From Streptomyces sp. AC555_RSS877 (GTDB lineage: Bacteria; Actinomycetota; Actinomycetes; Streptomycetales; Streptomycetaceae), in assembly GCF_019049245.1 (NCBI RefSeq), contig NZ_JAGMUK010000128.1, forward strand, positions 51,052-98,062: 47,011 nt of DNA, in the 5' to 3' direction. The position numbers were made by a program, and so were the translations under genes. Below, piece by piece: positions 16,522 to 24,981 of this stretch. The notes below the pieces were generated by a model. That model did no database searches and was not told the origin of the DNA. It saw only the letters and a program-made list of their open reading frames with translations. Position 1 is the stretch's first letter; every line of letters starts with the position of its first letter.

Positions 16522-17640
16522 GTGAAGCTTCAGCGCATGAACCGGCGGGCCCTCACCCTCGGTGCTCTCGCCGTCTCCGGCGCCCTGGCCCTCACGGCGT
16601 GCGGCTCCGACGACACCGGTGGCGGCGGCGGCGCCACGTCGACCGCGGCCGCCGGCAACATCAAGTGCGACGACGCCAAGGGCCAGCTCCTCGCCGACGG
16701 CTCCTCCGCGCAGAAGAACGCGATCGACGCCTGGGTCAAGCAGTTCTCCGCCGCGTGTGGCGTGCAGATCAACTACAAGGGCGGCGGCTCGGGCGCCGGC
16801 GTCACCGCGTTCACGCAGGGTCAGGTGGCCTTCGCCGGTTCCGACTCCGCGCTGAAGCCCGAAGAGGTCACCGCCTCGAAGAAGATCTGCTCCGGCGGCC
16901 AGGGCATCGACCTCCCGATGGTCGGCGGCCCGATCGCGGTCGGCTTCAACGTCTCCGGTGTCGACAAGCTCACCCTGGACGCCCCGACCCTCGCCAAGAT
17001 CTTCAACAACGAGATCACCAACTGGAACGACGAGGCGATCAAGAAGCTGAACCCCGACGTCGACCTGCCCAACCTCAAGATCCAGGCGTTCCACCGCTCG
17101 GACGAGTCCGGCACGACGGACAACTTCACCAAGTACCTGATCGCCACCGCCAAGAGCGACTTCCCCTACGAGGGCGGCAAGGCCTGGCAGGCCAAGGGCG
17201 GCCAGTCCGCTCCGCAGTCCTCCGGTGTCGCCCAGCAGGTGAAGCAGACCAACGGCGCGATCGGCTACTTCGAGCTGTCGTACGCCAAGGACGGCATCAA
17301 GACGGTCGCCCTCGACACCGGTGCCGGCACCCCGGTCGAGGCCACCATCGACAACGCCACCAAGGCCATCTCGGACGCCAAGGTCGTCGGCACCGGCAAC
17401 GACTACGCGCTGGAGCTGAACTACGCGACCAAGGCCGAGGGTGCCTACCCGATGGTCCTGGTCACGTACGAGATCGTCTGTGACAAGGGCAACAAGGCCG
17501 ACACGCTGCCCGCCACCAAGGCGTTCCTGCGCTACATCGCCTCCGAGGACGGCCAGAAGATCCTCGCCGAGAACGACTACGCCCCCATCCCCGACGACAT
17601 CATCGCCAAGGTCCGCACCACCATCGAGGGCCTGAGCTGA
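16522..17640 (+). CDS. pstS: Phosphate ABC transporter substrate-binding lipoprotein PstS
   Basis: 372 residues from GTG 16522. It binds inorganic phosphate outside the membrane and hands it to PstCA. The lipobox LTAC places lipidated Cys at residue 27. Phosphate-binding motifs are present: ADGSSAQ near the N terminus, GGGSGAG, GSDSAL and RSDESGTTDNF. First gene of pstSCAB. Expression should be PhoP-dependent through the PHO box at 16403. A strong hairpin directly after the stop probably keeps pstS transcripts more abundant than pstCAB. Confidence 0.98.
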   Translation: MKLQRMNRRALTLGALAVSGALALTACGSDDTGGGGGATSTAAAGNIKCDDAKGQLLADGSSAQKNAIDAWVKQFSAACGVQINYKGGGSGAGVTAFTQGQVAFAGSDSALKPEEVTASKKICSGGQGIDLPMVGGPIAVGFNVSGVDKLTLDAPTLAKIFNNEITNWNDEAIKKLNPDVDLPNLKIQAFHRSDESGTTDNFTKYLIATAKSDFPYEGGKAWQAKGGQSAPQSSGVAQQVKQTNGAIGYFELSYAKDGIKTVALDTGAGTPVEATIDNATKAISDAKVVGTGNDYALELNYATKAEGAYPMVLVTYEIVCDKGNKADTLPATKAFLRYIASEDGQKILAENDYAPIPDDIIAKVRTTIEGLS

Positions 17641-17645
17641 TCCGA

Positions 17646-17687
17646 GTGCGGTCCGCCCGGGGGCTTTGAAACCCGGGTGGACCGCAC
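17646..17687 (+). terminator. Intercistronic hairpin between pstS and pstC (attenuator or stabiliser)
   Basis: A 16-bp stem with one G-U pair (gtgcggtccgcccggg pairing with cccgggtggaccgcac) and a 10-nt loop starts 5 bp after the pstS stop. It can act as a partial terminator or protect the pstS mRNA from 3' decay. Confidence 0.8.
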
Positions 17688-17779
17688 CGTCCGGTGCACC
17701 GCCGCCAGGAGCCACCCGCACATCGCGTACGGCTCCCCAGGGCCGTACGGCGCGTACGGCCCGCAGACCGGAGAACCCG

Positions 17780-18787
17780 ATGGACATAACCACGAAGAAC
17801 ACCCCAGCACCTCCCCCGACCGAGCCACAGACCGCGACCGAGCAGAAGCGCGCGGCCCGTGGCGCCACCCGACCCGGTGACCGGATCTTCCTCGGTCTGT
17901 CCCGCGGGTCGGGCATCCTGCTGCTGGTGATCATGGCCGCGATCGCGGTCTTCCTCACCTACCGTGCCTCCCTCGCGATCAGCAAGGACGAGGCCAACTT
18001 CCTCACCACCTTCGAGTGGAACGCCACCGCCATCCCGCCGAAGTTCGGCATCGCCGTCCTGGCCTTCGGCACGGTGGTCTCCTCGATCGTCGCCATGGTC
18101 ATCGCGGTCCCGATCGCGGTGGCCATCGCGCTGTTCCTCTCGCACTACGCCCCGCGCAGGCTGAGCGGCCCCATCGCCTACGTGGTCGACCTGCTCGCCG
18201 CCGTGCCGTCCATCGTGTACGGCCTGTGGGGCGCGCTGATCCTCGTCCCGCACATGAACGGCCTCTTCGGCTGGCTGGACACCTACCTCGGCTGGACCGG
18301 CATCTTCTCCTGGGAGGGCGGCGCCCCCCGGTCGATGCTCACGGTCGGCATCCTGCTCGCGATCATGATCCTGCCGATCGTCACCAACGTGAGCCGCGAG
18401 GTGTTCCGCCAGGCCCCGCTGATGATCGAGGAGGCGGCCCTCGCCCTCGGCGCCACCCGCTGGGAGGTCATCCGCATGGCTGTCCTGCCCTTCGGCCGCT
18501 CCGGTGTGATCTCCGCCTCGATGCTCGGCCTCGGCCGCGCCCTCGGCGAGACGATGGCCGTCGCCACCGTGCTCTCGCCGACCTTCGACATCCAGTCCAG
18601 CCTGCTCGATCCGGGCGGCGGCACCTTCGCCCAGAACATCGCCAGCAAGTTCGGTGAGGCCACCGAGCAGGGCCGTGACGCGCTCATCGCCTCCGGCCTC
18701 GTCCTGTTCGTGATCACCCTGGTGGTCAACGGCGCGGCCCGCATGATCATCGCCCGCCGCAAGGAGTACTCGGGGGCCAACGCATGA
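17780..18787 (+). CDS. pstC: Phosphate ABC transporter permease PstC
   Basis: 335 residues with six membrane helices; the first is GILLLVIMAAIAVFLTY. The permease EAA loop is visible as EEAALALGATRWEVIRMAVLPFGRSG quoted in part: EAALALGATRWEVIR. PstC typical segment LLAAVPSIVYGLWG is present. ATG 17780 is chosen because GGAGAA precedes it and the upstream open frame runs through the hairpin. The stop overlaps the pstA start by 4 bp. It forms the channel with PstA. Confidence 0.97.
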   Translation: MDITTKNTPAPPPTEPQTATEQKRAARGATRPGDRIFLGLSRGSGILLLVIMAAIAVFLTYRASLAISKDEANFLTTFEWNATAIPPKFGIAVLAFGTVVSSIVAMVIAVPIAVAIALFLSHYAPRRLSGPIAYVVDLLAAVPSIVYGLWGALILVPHMNGLFGWLDTYLGWTGIFSWEGGAPRSMLTVGILLAIMILPIVTNVSREVFRQAPLMIEEAALALGATRWEVIRMAVLPFGRSGVISASMLGLGRALGETMAVATVLSPTFDIQSSLLDPGGGTFAQNIASKFGEATEQGRDALIASGLVLFVITLVVNGAARMIIARRKEYSGANA

Positions 18788-19842
18788 GCACCGCACTCGC
18801 CGACAAGCACCCCAGCACCCTGCAGGGGGCCCGCCTCCCGAAGTGGTCCCCCTACGCCATCGCCGCCGGCTCCGTCGCCGTGGCGGTCGGCATCGGCCTG
18901 GCCGCCGGACTCCACAGCCGCGTCCAGTGGGGCCTGATCGCCGCGATCGTCTTCATCCTCGGTTCGTACGTCATCGCCGCCCGCGTCGAGGGCGTCCGTC
19001 AGGCCAAGGACCGCCTCGCGACCTCGCTGGTCTGGGTGGCCTTCCTGCTCGCCGTGGTGCCGCTGGTCTCCCTGGTCTGGGTGACCGTCGCGCGCGGCCT
19101 GAAGGTCCTCGACGTCTACTTCCTGACCCACTCCATGGGGGTCGTCGCCGACACCGAGCCGGGCGGCGGCATCTACGCCGCCATCCTCGGCAGCCTGGAG
19201 CAGGTCGGCCTCGCCACGCTGATCGGTGCGCCGATCGGCGTGCTCACCGCGATCTACCTGGTCGAGTACGGGCGCGGCAACCTCTCCCGGGCCATCACGT
19301 TCTTCGTCGACGTGATGACCGGTATCCCGTCGATCGTCGCCGGACTGTTCATCCTCAGTCTGATGCTTATGCTCGACTTGGAGCCGTTCGGCTTCGCCGG
19401 CTCGCTGGCGCTCGCGATCCTGATGATGCCGGTCGTCGTCCGCTCCACGGAGGAGATGCTCAAGCTCGTCCCGAACGAGCTGCGCGAGGCCTCCCTCGCG
19501 CTCGGCGTCCCGAAGTGGCGCACCATCCTGAAGGTGGTCCTGCCGACCTCCATCGGCGGCATCACCACCGGCATCATGCTGGCGATCGCCCGTATCGCCG
19601 GTGAGACCGCGCCGGTGCTGCTGCTGGTGTGGGGCAACCCGTTCATCAACGCCAACCCCTTCGAGGGGGCGCAGGCCTCGCTGCCGCTGTACATCTACCA
19701 GCAGTACGCGAACAGCGCGGGCTCCGGAGCGGCGTACGACCGTGCCTGGGCGGCGTCGCTGACCCTGATCGCCTTCGTGATGATCCTCAACCTGGGGGCC
19801 CGCGGCATCGCCCGCTGGAAGGCCCCGAAGACCGGTCGCTGA
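18784..19842 (+). CDS. pstA: Phosphate ABC transporter permease PstA
   Basis: 352 residues, overlapping pstC by 4 bp (ATGA). It has two N-terminal helices beyond the usual six, then the transporter core. The EAA loop reads REASLALGVPKWRTILKVVLP in part (EASLALGVPKWRTI), with FVDVMTGIPSIVAGLFI before it and ARIAGETAPVLLLVW after it, all PstA hallmarks. It pairs with PstC. The pstB gene starts 40 bp later. Confidence 0.97.
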   Translation: MSTALADKHPSTLQGARLPKWSPYAIAAGSVAVAVGIGLAAGLHSRVQWGLIAAIVFILGSYVIAARVEGVRQAKDRLATSLVWVAFLLAVVPLVSLVWVTVARGLKVLDVYFLTHSMGVVADTEPGGGIYAAILGSLEQVGLATLIGAPIGVLTAIYLVEYGRGNLSRAITFFVDVMTGIPSIVAGLFILSLMLMLDLEPFGFAGSLALAILMMPVVVRSTEEMLKLVPNELREASLALGVPKWRTILKVVLPTSIGGITTGIMLAIARIAGETAPVLLLVWGNPFINANPFEGAQASLPLYIYQQYANSAGSGAAYDRAWAASLTLIAFVMILNLGARGIARWKAPKTGR

Positions 19843-19881
19843 CGCGGCCCCACGGCGACTGATCCTGGAAGTGAAGTAGAC

Positions 19882-20658
19882 ATGGCCAAGCGAATCGACG
19901 TAAGCGGACTGACCGCCTACTACAGCGCCCACAAGGCGATCGAGGACATCTCGATGACGGTCGAGCCCCGCTCGGTGACGGCCTTCATCGGCCCCTCCGG
20001 CTGCGGAAAGTCGACGTTCCTGCGCACGCTGAACCGGATGCACGAAGTCACCTCGGGCGGCCGCGTCGAGGGCAAGGTGCTCCTGGACGACGAGGACCTC
20101 TATGGTCACGGCATCGACCCGGTGTCGGTCCGCCGCGAGGTCGGCATGGTGTTCCAGCGTCCCAACCCCTTCCCCACGATGTCGATCTTCGACAACGTGG
20201 CGGCGGGCCTGCGCCTGAACGGCAACTACAAGAAGAGCGAGTTGCAGGACGTCGTCGAGAAGTCCCTCAAGGGCGCGAACCTGTGGAACGAGGTCAAGGA
20301 CCGCCTCAACAAGCCGGGCTCGGGCCTCTCCGGCGGCCAGCAGCAGCGCCTGTGCATCGCGCGGGCGATCGCGGTGGAGCCGAACGTGCTCCTGATGGAC
20401 GAGCCCTGCTCGGCGCTCGACCCGATCTCCACGCTCGCGATCGAGGACCTGATCGGCGAGCTGAAGGAACGCTTCACGATCGTCATCGTCACGCACAACA
20501 TGCAGCAGGCGGCCCGCGTCTCCGACCGCACGGCCTTCTTCAACCTCGCGGCGGTCGGCCAGCCCGGCCGGCTGATCGAGATAGACGACACGGAGCGCAT
20601 CTTCTCCAACCCGTCGGTCCAGGCCACGGAGGACTACATCTCCGGCCGCTTCGGCTGA
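19882..20658 (+). CDS. pstB: Phosphate ABC transporter ATPase PstB
   Basis: 258 residues, standard for PstB. Walker A GPSGCGKST has K43; VFQRPNPFP is the PstB Q-loop block; signature LSGGQQQRLCIARAIA, Walker B LLMDEPCSALDP and THNMQQA H-loop follow. It drives phosphate import by PstCA. Upstream spacing contains GGAAG before ATG 19882. A strong terminator follows 59 bp after the stop. Confidence 0.98.
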   Translation: MAKRIDVSGLTAYYSAHKAIEDISMTVEPRSVTAFIGPSGCGKSTFLRTLNRMHEVTSGGRVEGKVLLDDEDLYGHGIDPVSVRREVGMVFQRPNPFPTMSIFDNVAAGLRLNGNYKKSELQDVVEKSLKGANLWNEVKDRLNKPGSGLSGGQQQRLCIARAIAVEPNVLLMDEPCSALDPISTLAIEDLIGELKERFTIVIVTHNMQQAARVSDRTAFFNLAAVGQPGRLIEIDDTERIFSNPSVQATEDYISGRFG

Positions 20659-20717
20659 CCGACACCCCCCGATCCCCTCGCGGTGCTGCATGGCGGTGCC
20701 ACCGCGAGGACGCAAAA

Positions 20718-20750
20718 GGGCCCGCCCCCCGGTTTCCGGGGGGCGGGCCC
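20718..20750. terminator. Strong bidirectional terminator between pstB and the convergent small gene
   Basis: A perfect 15-bp GC stem (gggcccgccccccgg and its complement) with a 3-nt loop ttt. It is preceded by AAAA and so can serve the minus-strand gene ending at 20768 as well as pstB. Confidence 0.93.
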
Positions 20751-20767
20751 GTTCGTTCACCCGAGGT

Positions 20768-21190
20768 TCACGCCACGCCGTCGGCGTAGCCCGTCTTCCA
20801 GCCGCTGCAGGTGTTGTCCTGCACCACGCCGTTGTCCCGGATACAGACCTTGAAGTAGATCGTGGCCGACTCGGCGAAGTCCTGGTTGGACGTCACGCAC
20901 TCCGCGAAGCCGTTGCCGTTGTACTTGGACTGGATGGTGCCGGAGCTGCCGACCTTCCAGTAGCCGATGACACCGGCGCCGTCGGTCGAGTTGTCACAGA
21001 TGGCGAAGTAGTCGCCGTCCGTGTAGAAGTCGTTCGAGCCGGCCGCGGACACGTAGCCGCCCGCATTGACGGTGCTCGAGGTGTAGCGCTCGATCGCCGC
21101 CGACGCGGGCGAGGCCACGTAGAGCATGGTGGCGGTCGCGGCACCGACCGCGCCCGCGGCGGACAGCAGTCGCCTGGCAAGAATGGCCAT
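20768..21190 (-). CDS. Small secreted protein of unknown function
   Basis: 140 residues. A clear signal peptide (ARR, hydrophobic core GAVGAATATMLYVA, cleavage after SPASA near residue 31) leaves a mature domain of about 108 residues. This has four cysteines (CDN, ECV, KVC and NTC), which could form two disulphides, and many Thr, Ser, Gly, Asn and Tyr residues as in secreted beta-rich proteins. No family recognised. It is convergent with pstB and shares its terminator; it may be phosphate-linked only by position. Confidence 0.8.
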   Translation of the reverse strand: MAILARRLLSAAGAVGAATATMLYVASPASAAIERYTSSTVNAGGYVSAAGSNDFYTDGDYFAICDNSTDGAGVIGYWKVGSSGTIQSKYNGNGFAECVTSNQDFAESATIYFKVCIRDNGVVQDNTCSGWKTGYADGVA

Positions 21191-21278
21191 GAGAATCCCC
21201 CGTCAAGTAGCTGAACACATGTTCATGGCACGTGTGGCCGCCATGATCCCAGAGGAGGGGCGAACGGACCGGGATTTT

Positions 21279-22277
21279 TTACAGGAACGCCAGATTCACC
21301 ACACCGAACGCACACGCCGCAACAAGCGCCGCCGCCGGCATCGTGATGAACCAGCCCAGAATGATGTTCTTGGCGACACCCCACCGCACCGCGTTCACTC
21401 GCTTCGTGGCGCCGACGCCCATGATCGCGGAGGTGATGACGTGGGTGGTGGAGATGGGGGCGTGGAAGATGAACGCCGTGGTGAACATGATCGACGCGCC
21501 GGTGGTCTCGGCCGCGAACCCCTGCGGCGGGTCCAGCTCGATGATCTTCCGCCCGAGCGTGCGCATGATGCGCCAGCCGCCCGCGTAGGTACCGAGCGAG
21601 AGCATGAGCGCACAGGCGACCTTGACCCAGATCGGGATGGGATCGCCCGCCTGCTCGACATCCGCGATGACCAGGGCCATCACCACGATGCCCATCGTCT
21701 TCTGGGCGTCCTGGAGGCCGTGGCCGAGGGCCATGCCCGCCGCCGACACGGTCTGGGCTATGCGGAAGCCGCGCTTGGCCTTGTGCGGGTTGGACTTGCG
21801 GAACATCCACAGGATCGCGCACATCACCAGGTAACCGGCGATCAGACCGACGACCGGGGAGATGAACATGGGGATGACGACCTTCTCCAGGACGCCGGAC
21901 CAGAGAACGTCGATACCGCCCGCGAGCGCCGCGCCCACCATGCCGCCGAACAGCGCGTGGGAGGAGGACGAGGGCAGACCGAAGTACCAGGTGACCAGGT
22001 TCCACACGATCGCGCCCACCAGGGCGGCGAACAGGATCCACATGCCCCGGTTGCCGTGCGGCGTCTCGATCAGGCCCTCGCTGACGGTCTTGGCGACCCC
22101 GCTGCCCATGAAGGCGCCGGCGAGGTTCATCACCGCGGCCATCGCGAGCGCCGCACGCGGTGTCAGCGCACGCGTGGACACGGATGTGGCGATGGCGTTG
22201 GCCGAGTCGTGGAAGCCGTTGGTGTAGGTGAATCCGAGCGCGACCCCGATGGTCACGATCAAGGCGAAGGTGTCCAT
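21279..22277 (-). CDS. Low-affinity inorganic phosphate transporter (Pit family)
   Basis: 332 residues with about ten membrane helices. The two PiT signatures are visible: GFHDSANAIATSVSTRALTP near residues 21-40, and the second repeat HAPISTTHVITSAIMGVGAT near 290-309. PiT carriers import metal-phosphate with protons. The start lies 7 bp after the stop of the PhoU-like gene, so both are in one operon. This is the usual actinobacterial pit pair (PitH1-like in S. coelicolor). Confidence 0.95.
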   Translation of the reverse strand: MDTFALIVTIGVALGFTYTNGFHDSANAIATSVSTRALTPRAALAMAAVMNLAGAFMGSGVAKTVSEGLIETPHGNRGMWILFAALVGAIVWNLVTWYFGLPSSSSHALFGGMVGAALAGGIDVLWSGVLEKVVIPMFISPVVGLIAGYLVMCAILWMFRKSNPHKAKRGFRIAQTVSAAGMALGHGLQDAQKTMGIVVMALVIADVEQAGDPIPIWVKVACALMLSLGTYAGGWRIMRTLGRKIIELDPPQGFAAETTGASIMFTTAFIFHAPISTTHVITSAIMGVGATKRVNAVRWGVAKNIILGWFITMPAAALVAACAFGVVNLAFL

Positions 22278-22284
22278 GAAGGGG

Positions 22285-22905
22285 TCAGGACTCCTTGACC
22301 GCGATGGTCTCCACCGTGTTGGCCACGTGCTCGAAGGCGTCGGCGGCCTCTTCGAGCACGTCCACGATCTGCTTGAGTTTCAGCACCTCGATGGCCTCGT
22401 ACTTGCCGTTGAAGAGCATGGCGAGCAGCTTGCGGTGGATCTGGTCGGCCTGGTTCTCCAGCCGGTTGACCTCGATCCAGTACTCGGTGAGGTTGTCCAT
22501 GGTCCGCAGGTTCGGCATCGCCTCGGCGGTCAGCTCGGCGGCCCGGGCCAGCACCTCGATCTGCTGCTCGACGCCCTTGGGCAGTTCCTCCACGTTGTAG
22601 AGGACGACCAAATCGACGGCCTCCTCCATGAAGTCCATGATGTCGTCGAGGGACGACGCGAGGTTGTAGATGTCCTCACGGTCGAACGGCGTGATGAACG
22701 AGGAGTTCAGCTGGTGGAAGATCGCGTGCGTGGCATCGTCACCCGCGTGTTCCGCGGCCCGCATACGCTCTGCGATCTCGGCCCGGCCGGCGGTGTCCGC
22801 TCCGAGCAGTTCCATGAGGAGCTTCGAGCCCGTGACGATGTTGTCCGCGGATGCGGCGAACATGTCATAGAAGCTCGTCTCCCTGGGGGTCAGACGAAAG
22901 CGCAC
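22285..22905 (-). CDS. PhoU-like (DUF47) phosphate transport regulator
   Basis: 206 residues, all helical, with the DUF47/PhoU-related metal-binding pattern: RMRAAEHAGDDATHAI (E-x3-D-x2 type) in the first bundle and NRLENQADQIHRKLL (E-x3-D) in the second. Such proteins are encoded next to Pit transporters and are thought to gate them. First gene of a two-gene operon with pit. Upstream 22906-23057 is the shared divergent region with csoR; I find no good PHO box there. Confidence 0.93.
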   Translation of the reverse strand: MRFRLTPRETSFYDMFAASADNIVTGSKLLMELLGADTAGRAEIAERMRAAEHAGDDATHAIFHQLNSSFITPFDREDIYNLASSLDDIMDFMEEAVDLVVLYNVEELPKGVEQQIEVLARAAELTAEAMPNLRTMDNLTEYWIEVNRLENQADQIHRKLLAMLFNGKYEAIEVLKLKQIVDVLEEAADAFEHVANTVETIAVKES

Positions 22906-23057
22906 AAGGGGTCCTCGGGGTGCATCGGTTTCGGTCAGGCTGATGCTAGGTGCATCATCCGGCCACGGCTAATGGGCCGTCCACCAGTGTCGCCCATCAG
23001 GCAGAGTGTTCGACACGGGGGCCGCCTGCAGGCCACATACCCCGCAAAGTTCGGTAC

Positions 23058-23080
23058 CATATACCCAGTAGGGGTATATG
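23058..23080. promoter_or_regulatory. CsoR operator
   Basis: catataccc-agtag-gggtatatg is a perfect inverted repeat with 9-bp arms and a 5-bp spacer, matching the ATACCC/GGGTAT operators of CsoR-type repressors. It lies 24 bp before the csoR start, which implies autoregulation. It also covers an alternative upstream ATG (23078), arguing against that start. Confidence 0.92.
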
Positions 23081-23104
23081 TCTGCCCATGATGTGGAGGA
23101 CGCG

Positions 23105-23464
23105 ATGACGACCACCGAGGCCGGCGCGGAAGCGCCCTCCGCCGCCGCGGAGCCGAAGCTCGTGACGGACCACGACCGCGGCGTGCACGGGTACCACAAG
23201 CAGAAGGACGAACACCTCAAGCGCCTGCGCCGCATCGAGGGCCAGATCAGGGGCCTTCAGCGGATGGTCGACGAGGACACCTACTGCATCGACATACTCA
23301 CGCAGGTCTCCGCCTCCACCAAGGCCCTCCAGTCCTTCGCCCTGCAGCTCCTGGAGGAACACCTGCGCCACTGCGTCGCCGACGCGGCCGTCAAGGGCGG
23401 CGCTGAGGTCGACGCCAAGGTGGAAGAGGCGACCAAGGCGATCGCCCGCCTGCTGCGGACGTGA
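23105..23464 (+). CDS. csoR: Copper-sensing repressor CsoR
   Basis: 119 residues from ATG 23105, with GGAGGA 4 nt upstream. The Cu(I) ligands C61, H86 and C90 have exactly the C-x24-H-x3-C spacing of CsoR (Cys36, His61, Cys65 in M. tuberculosis). HLKRLRRIEGQIRGLQRMV is the family's first helix. Copper binding releases the operator and switches on copper-export genes. No copper ATPase or chaperone gene is nearby, so it acts on distant targets as in S. lividans, and on itself. Confidence 0.95.
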   Translation: MTTTEAGAEAPSAAAEPKLVTDHDRGVHGYHKQKDEHLKRLRRIEGQIRGLQRMVDEDTYCIDILTQVSASTKALQSFALQLLEEHLRHCVADAAVKGGAEVDAKVEEATKAIARLLRT

Positions 23465-23515
23465 CGGCTCGCCGCTGAAAACAGGACAGAGGGCAGGGGA
23501 CTGGGGCGCCTCCGG

Positions 23516-23742
23516 CTAGGGCCTGTCCGGCGGATCATGCCGCAGACGCGGGGCCTGGCACGCCGATCTGCGGCGTTGTCGTCGGTTGCCGACTCCCCCA
23601 CTCTCGACTTCGCTCGAGCGGTGGGACCCCCATCGCGTCGACGCCCTCCTCCGCCTTGCAGCTCGACGCACCAGGCCCCGCTCACCTGCGCCGATGAGGC
23701 GCCGCGGATGTCCTGCGACCTGATCCGCCGGACAGGCCCTAG
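23516..23742. mobile_element. MITE, 227 bp, with 22-bp perfect terminal inverted repeats
   Basis: The ends start CTAGGGCCTGTCCGGCGGAT and are perfect 22-bp inverted copies (23516-23537 and 23721-23742). No transposase is encoded. The outer CTAG or TA is probably the target duplication, as for IS5-group elements that duplicate TA. The GGCCTGTCCGGCGGATCA end is a type I recall from Streptomyces MITEs. The interior holds further inverted repeats around 23596-23630. The right end overlaps the stop codon of the minus-strand small gene. Confidence 0.93.
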
Positions 23743-23918
23743 TAGCCGAAGGCGTTCGCGCGTTCTTCGGCCACTTTCAGCACCTCGTCGATGCTCTCCA
23801 GGCTGAGCCGGTCCTCGTCGGCGGCCGAGGCCGCGATGATCAGCTCTCCGCACAGCTCGATCTCGGCGAGGGCCACGTGGTCCTGAACTGCCGTACCGCC
23901 GACCGGAGCCACGCGCAT
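23739..23918 (-). CDS. Small conserved-looking protein, about 59 residues, stop codon inside MITE end
   Basis: The protein is acidic and helical (VQDHVALAEIELCGELIIAA, then a Glu/Asp-rich tail ending ERANAFGY). Codon use is good throughout. I recall similar short proteins in other Streptomyces but cannot assign a function. The stop codon TAG comes from the CTAG end of the MITE. Starts are ambiguous: ATG 23918 is used; GTG 23921 and GTG 23912 are possible, and the last has AGAGG at the best distance. Confidence 0.7.
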   Translation of the reverse strand: MRVAPVGGTAVQDHVALAEIELCGELIIAASAADEDRLSLESIDEVLKVAEERANAFGY

Positions 23919-24038
23919 CACCTCTTCTCTGCCGTCACCGACTTCCTAGAGTAGGGAGCGGCACACACGCCGCGCATGGCACGGACGGGCTAGTCCTTGA
24001 CGCCCGTCACGGGCCCGCGCCCCTGGCCGAACCCGCCC

Positions 24039-24881
24039 TCACTCCTCAGCGATCCTGCCCGTGTAGATGTCACCGGTGGCCGGCAGCCGTACGTCGGCGG
24101 CGATCCCGAAGTCGTACAGCAGCGTCGTGGAAGCGACCGCCACCGTCCCCTCCCGTTGCCCGTTCAGGAAGCTGAACCGGTGCCGGATCTTGCGGATGCG
24201 CCCTTCATCGTCGAGATAGACGTCGAACGGCACGCGCGCCGTGGCGAACCCTTTCGCCGCCGCCGCGAGCGGCCCCTTGTTCCCGGCGGACGCCTCGTGC
24301 GCCGCCCGCCGAAGATCCGCGACCCCCCGATAGTGCCGCACCGCCGCCCCCGCGACCTCGGTCTTTCCCACATACGTCGCCGTCCGCGTCCCGCGCAGCA
24401 CCTCGGCGGCGGCGAACGGGTCCGTGGCCCCGCCGGTCACGAGGTTCCCGTCGGTCAGCGTGGCGGTGTCGACCCGCACCCACTTGTCGGCGGGCACCCC
24501 GGCGCCCCGGTTCTTCATGAACAGCGCCCCGGGAGCGAGCAGTTCGGTGATGGGCCGATGCCTGCTGGTGCCCGCCGGATCCTGCGGCAGCATCACCTTC
24601 AACCGCCCCAGCCGGCGCCGGTAGTCGTACACACCGTGGCCGCGAATGGTGACCCGGGTCCCGCCGGTGGCCATCTCCATGGACGTACGGGCCTTTGAAC
24701 TCCCCGCGTCCACCAGGGTGTCGGCGGCCCGGTGCAAGGTCTCGACCGGATCCCCGGCCCGCGCGTCCGCGTCGAGAGCGGCACCGCTCCCGGAACACCC
24801 CACGGCCCCGAAGCAGACACCGGCCAAGACCCCCACCGCGACGACCACACGACCCACCCGACCGTGCTGCCGCTCCGCCAT
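24039..24881 (-). CDS. Putative lipoprotein of the LppX/LprG-like class
   Basis: 280 residues. Signal peptide with lipobox GAVGC (Cys at residue 29). The mature part has the pattern DTLVDAGSSKARTSMEMATG, then YDYRRRLGRLKVMLP, and a C-terminal YLDDEGRIRKIRHRFSF. This resembles the half-barrel fold of actinobacterial lipoproteins such as LppX and LprG that carry lipids or polymers. Single gene. The assignment rests on sequence style, not on a catalytic motif. Confidence 0.85.
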   Translation of the reverse strand: MAERQHGRVGRVVVAVGVLAGVCFGAVGCSGSGAALDADARAGDPVETLHRAADTLVDAGSSKARTSMEMATGGTRVTIRGHGVYDYRRRLGRLKVMLPQDPAGTSRHRPITELLAPGALFMKNRGAGVPADKWVRVDTATLTDGNLVTGGATDPFAAAEVLRGTRTATYVGKTEVAGAAVRHYRGVADLRRAAHEASAGNKGPLAAAAKGFATARVPFDVYLDDEGRIRKIRHRFSFLNGQREGTVAVASTTLLYDFGIAADVRLPATGDIYTGRIAEE

Positions 24882-24981
24882 CGCCTTACCCCCAGCCGGT
24901 ACGCCGTCACGGGCCCACTGTCGTTCCGCCTAACGACGAGCAGACGGGGGTCGTCACGCACGTACCAACCCTTTACCCGGC

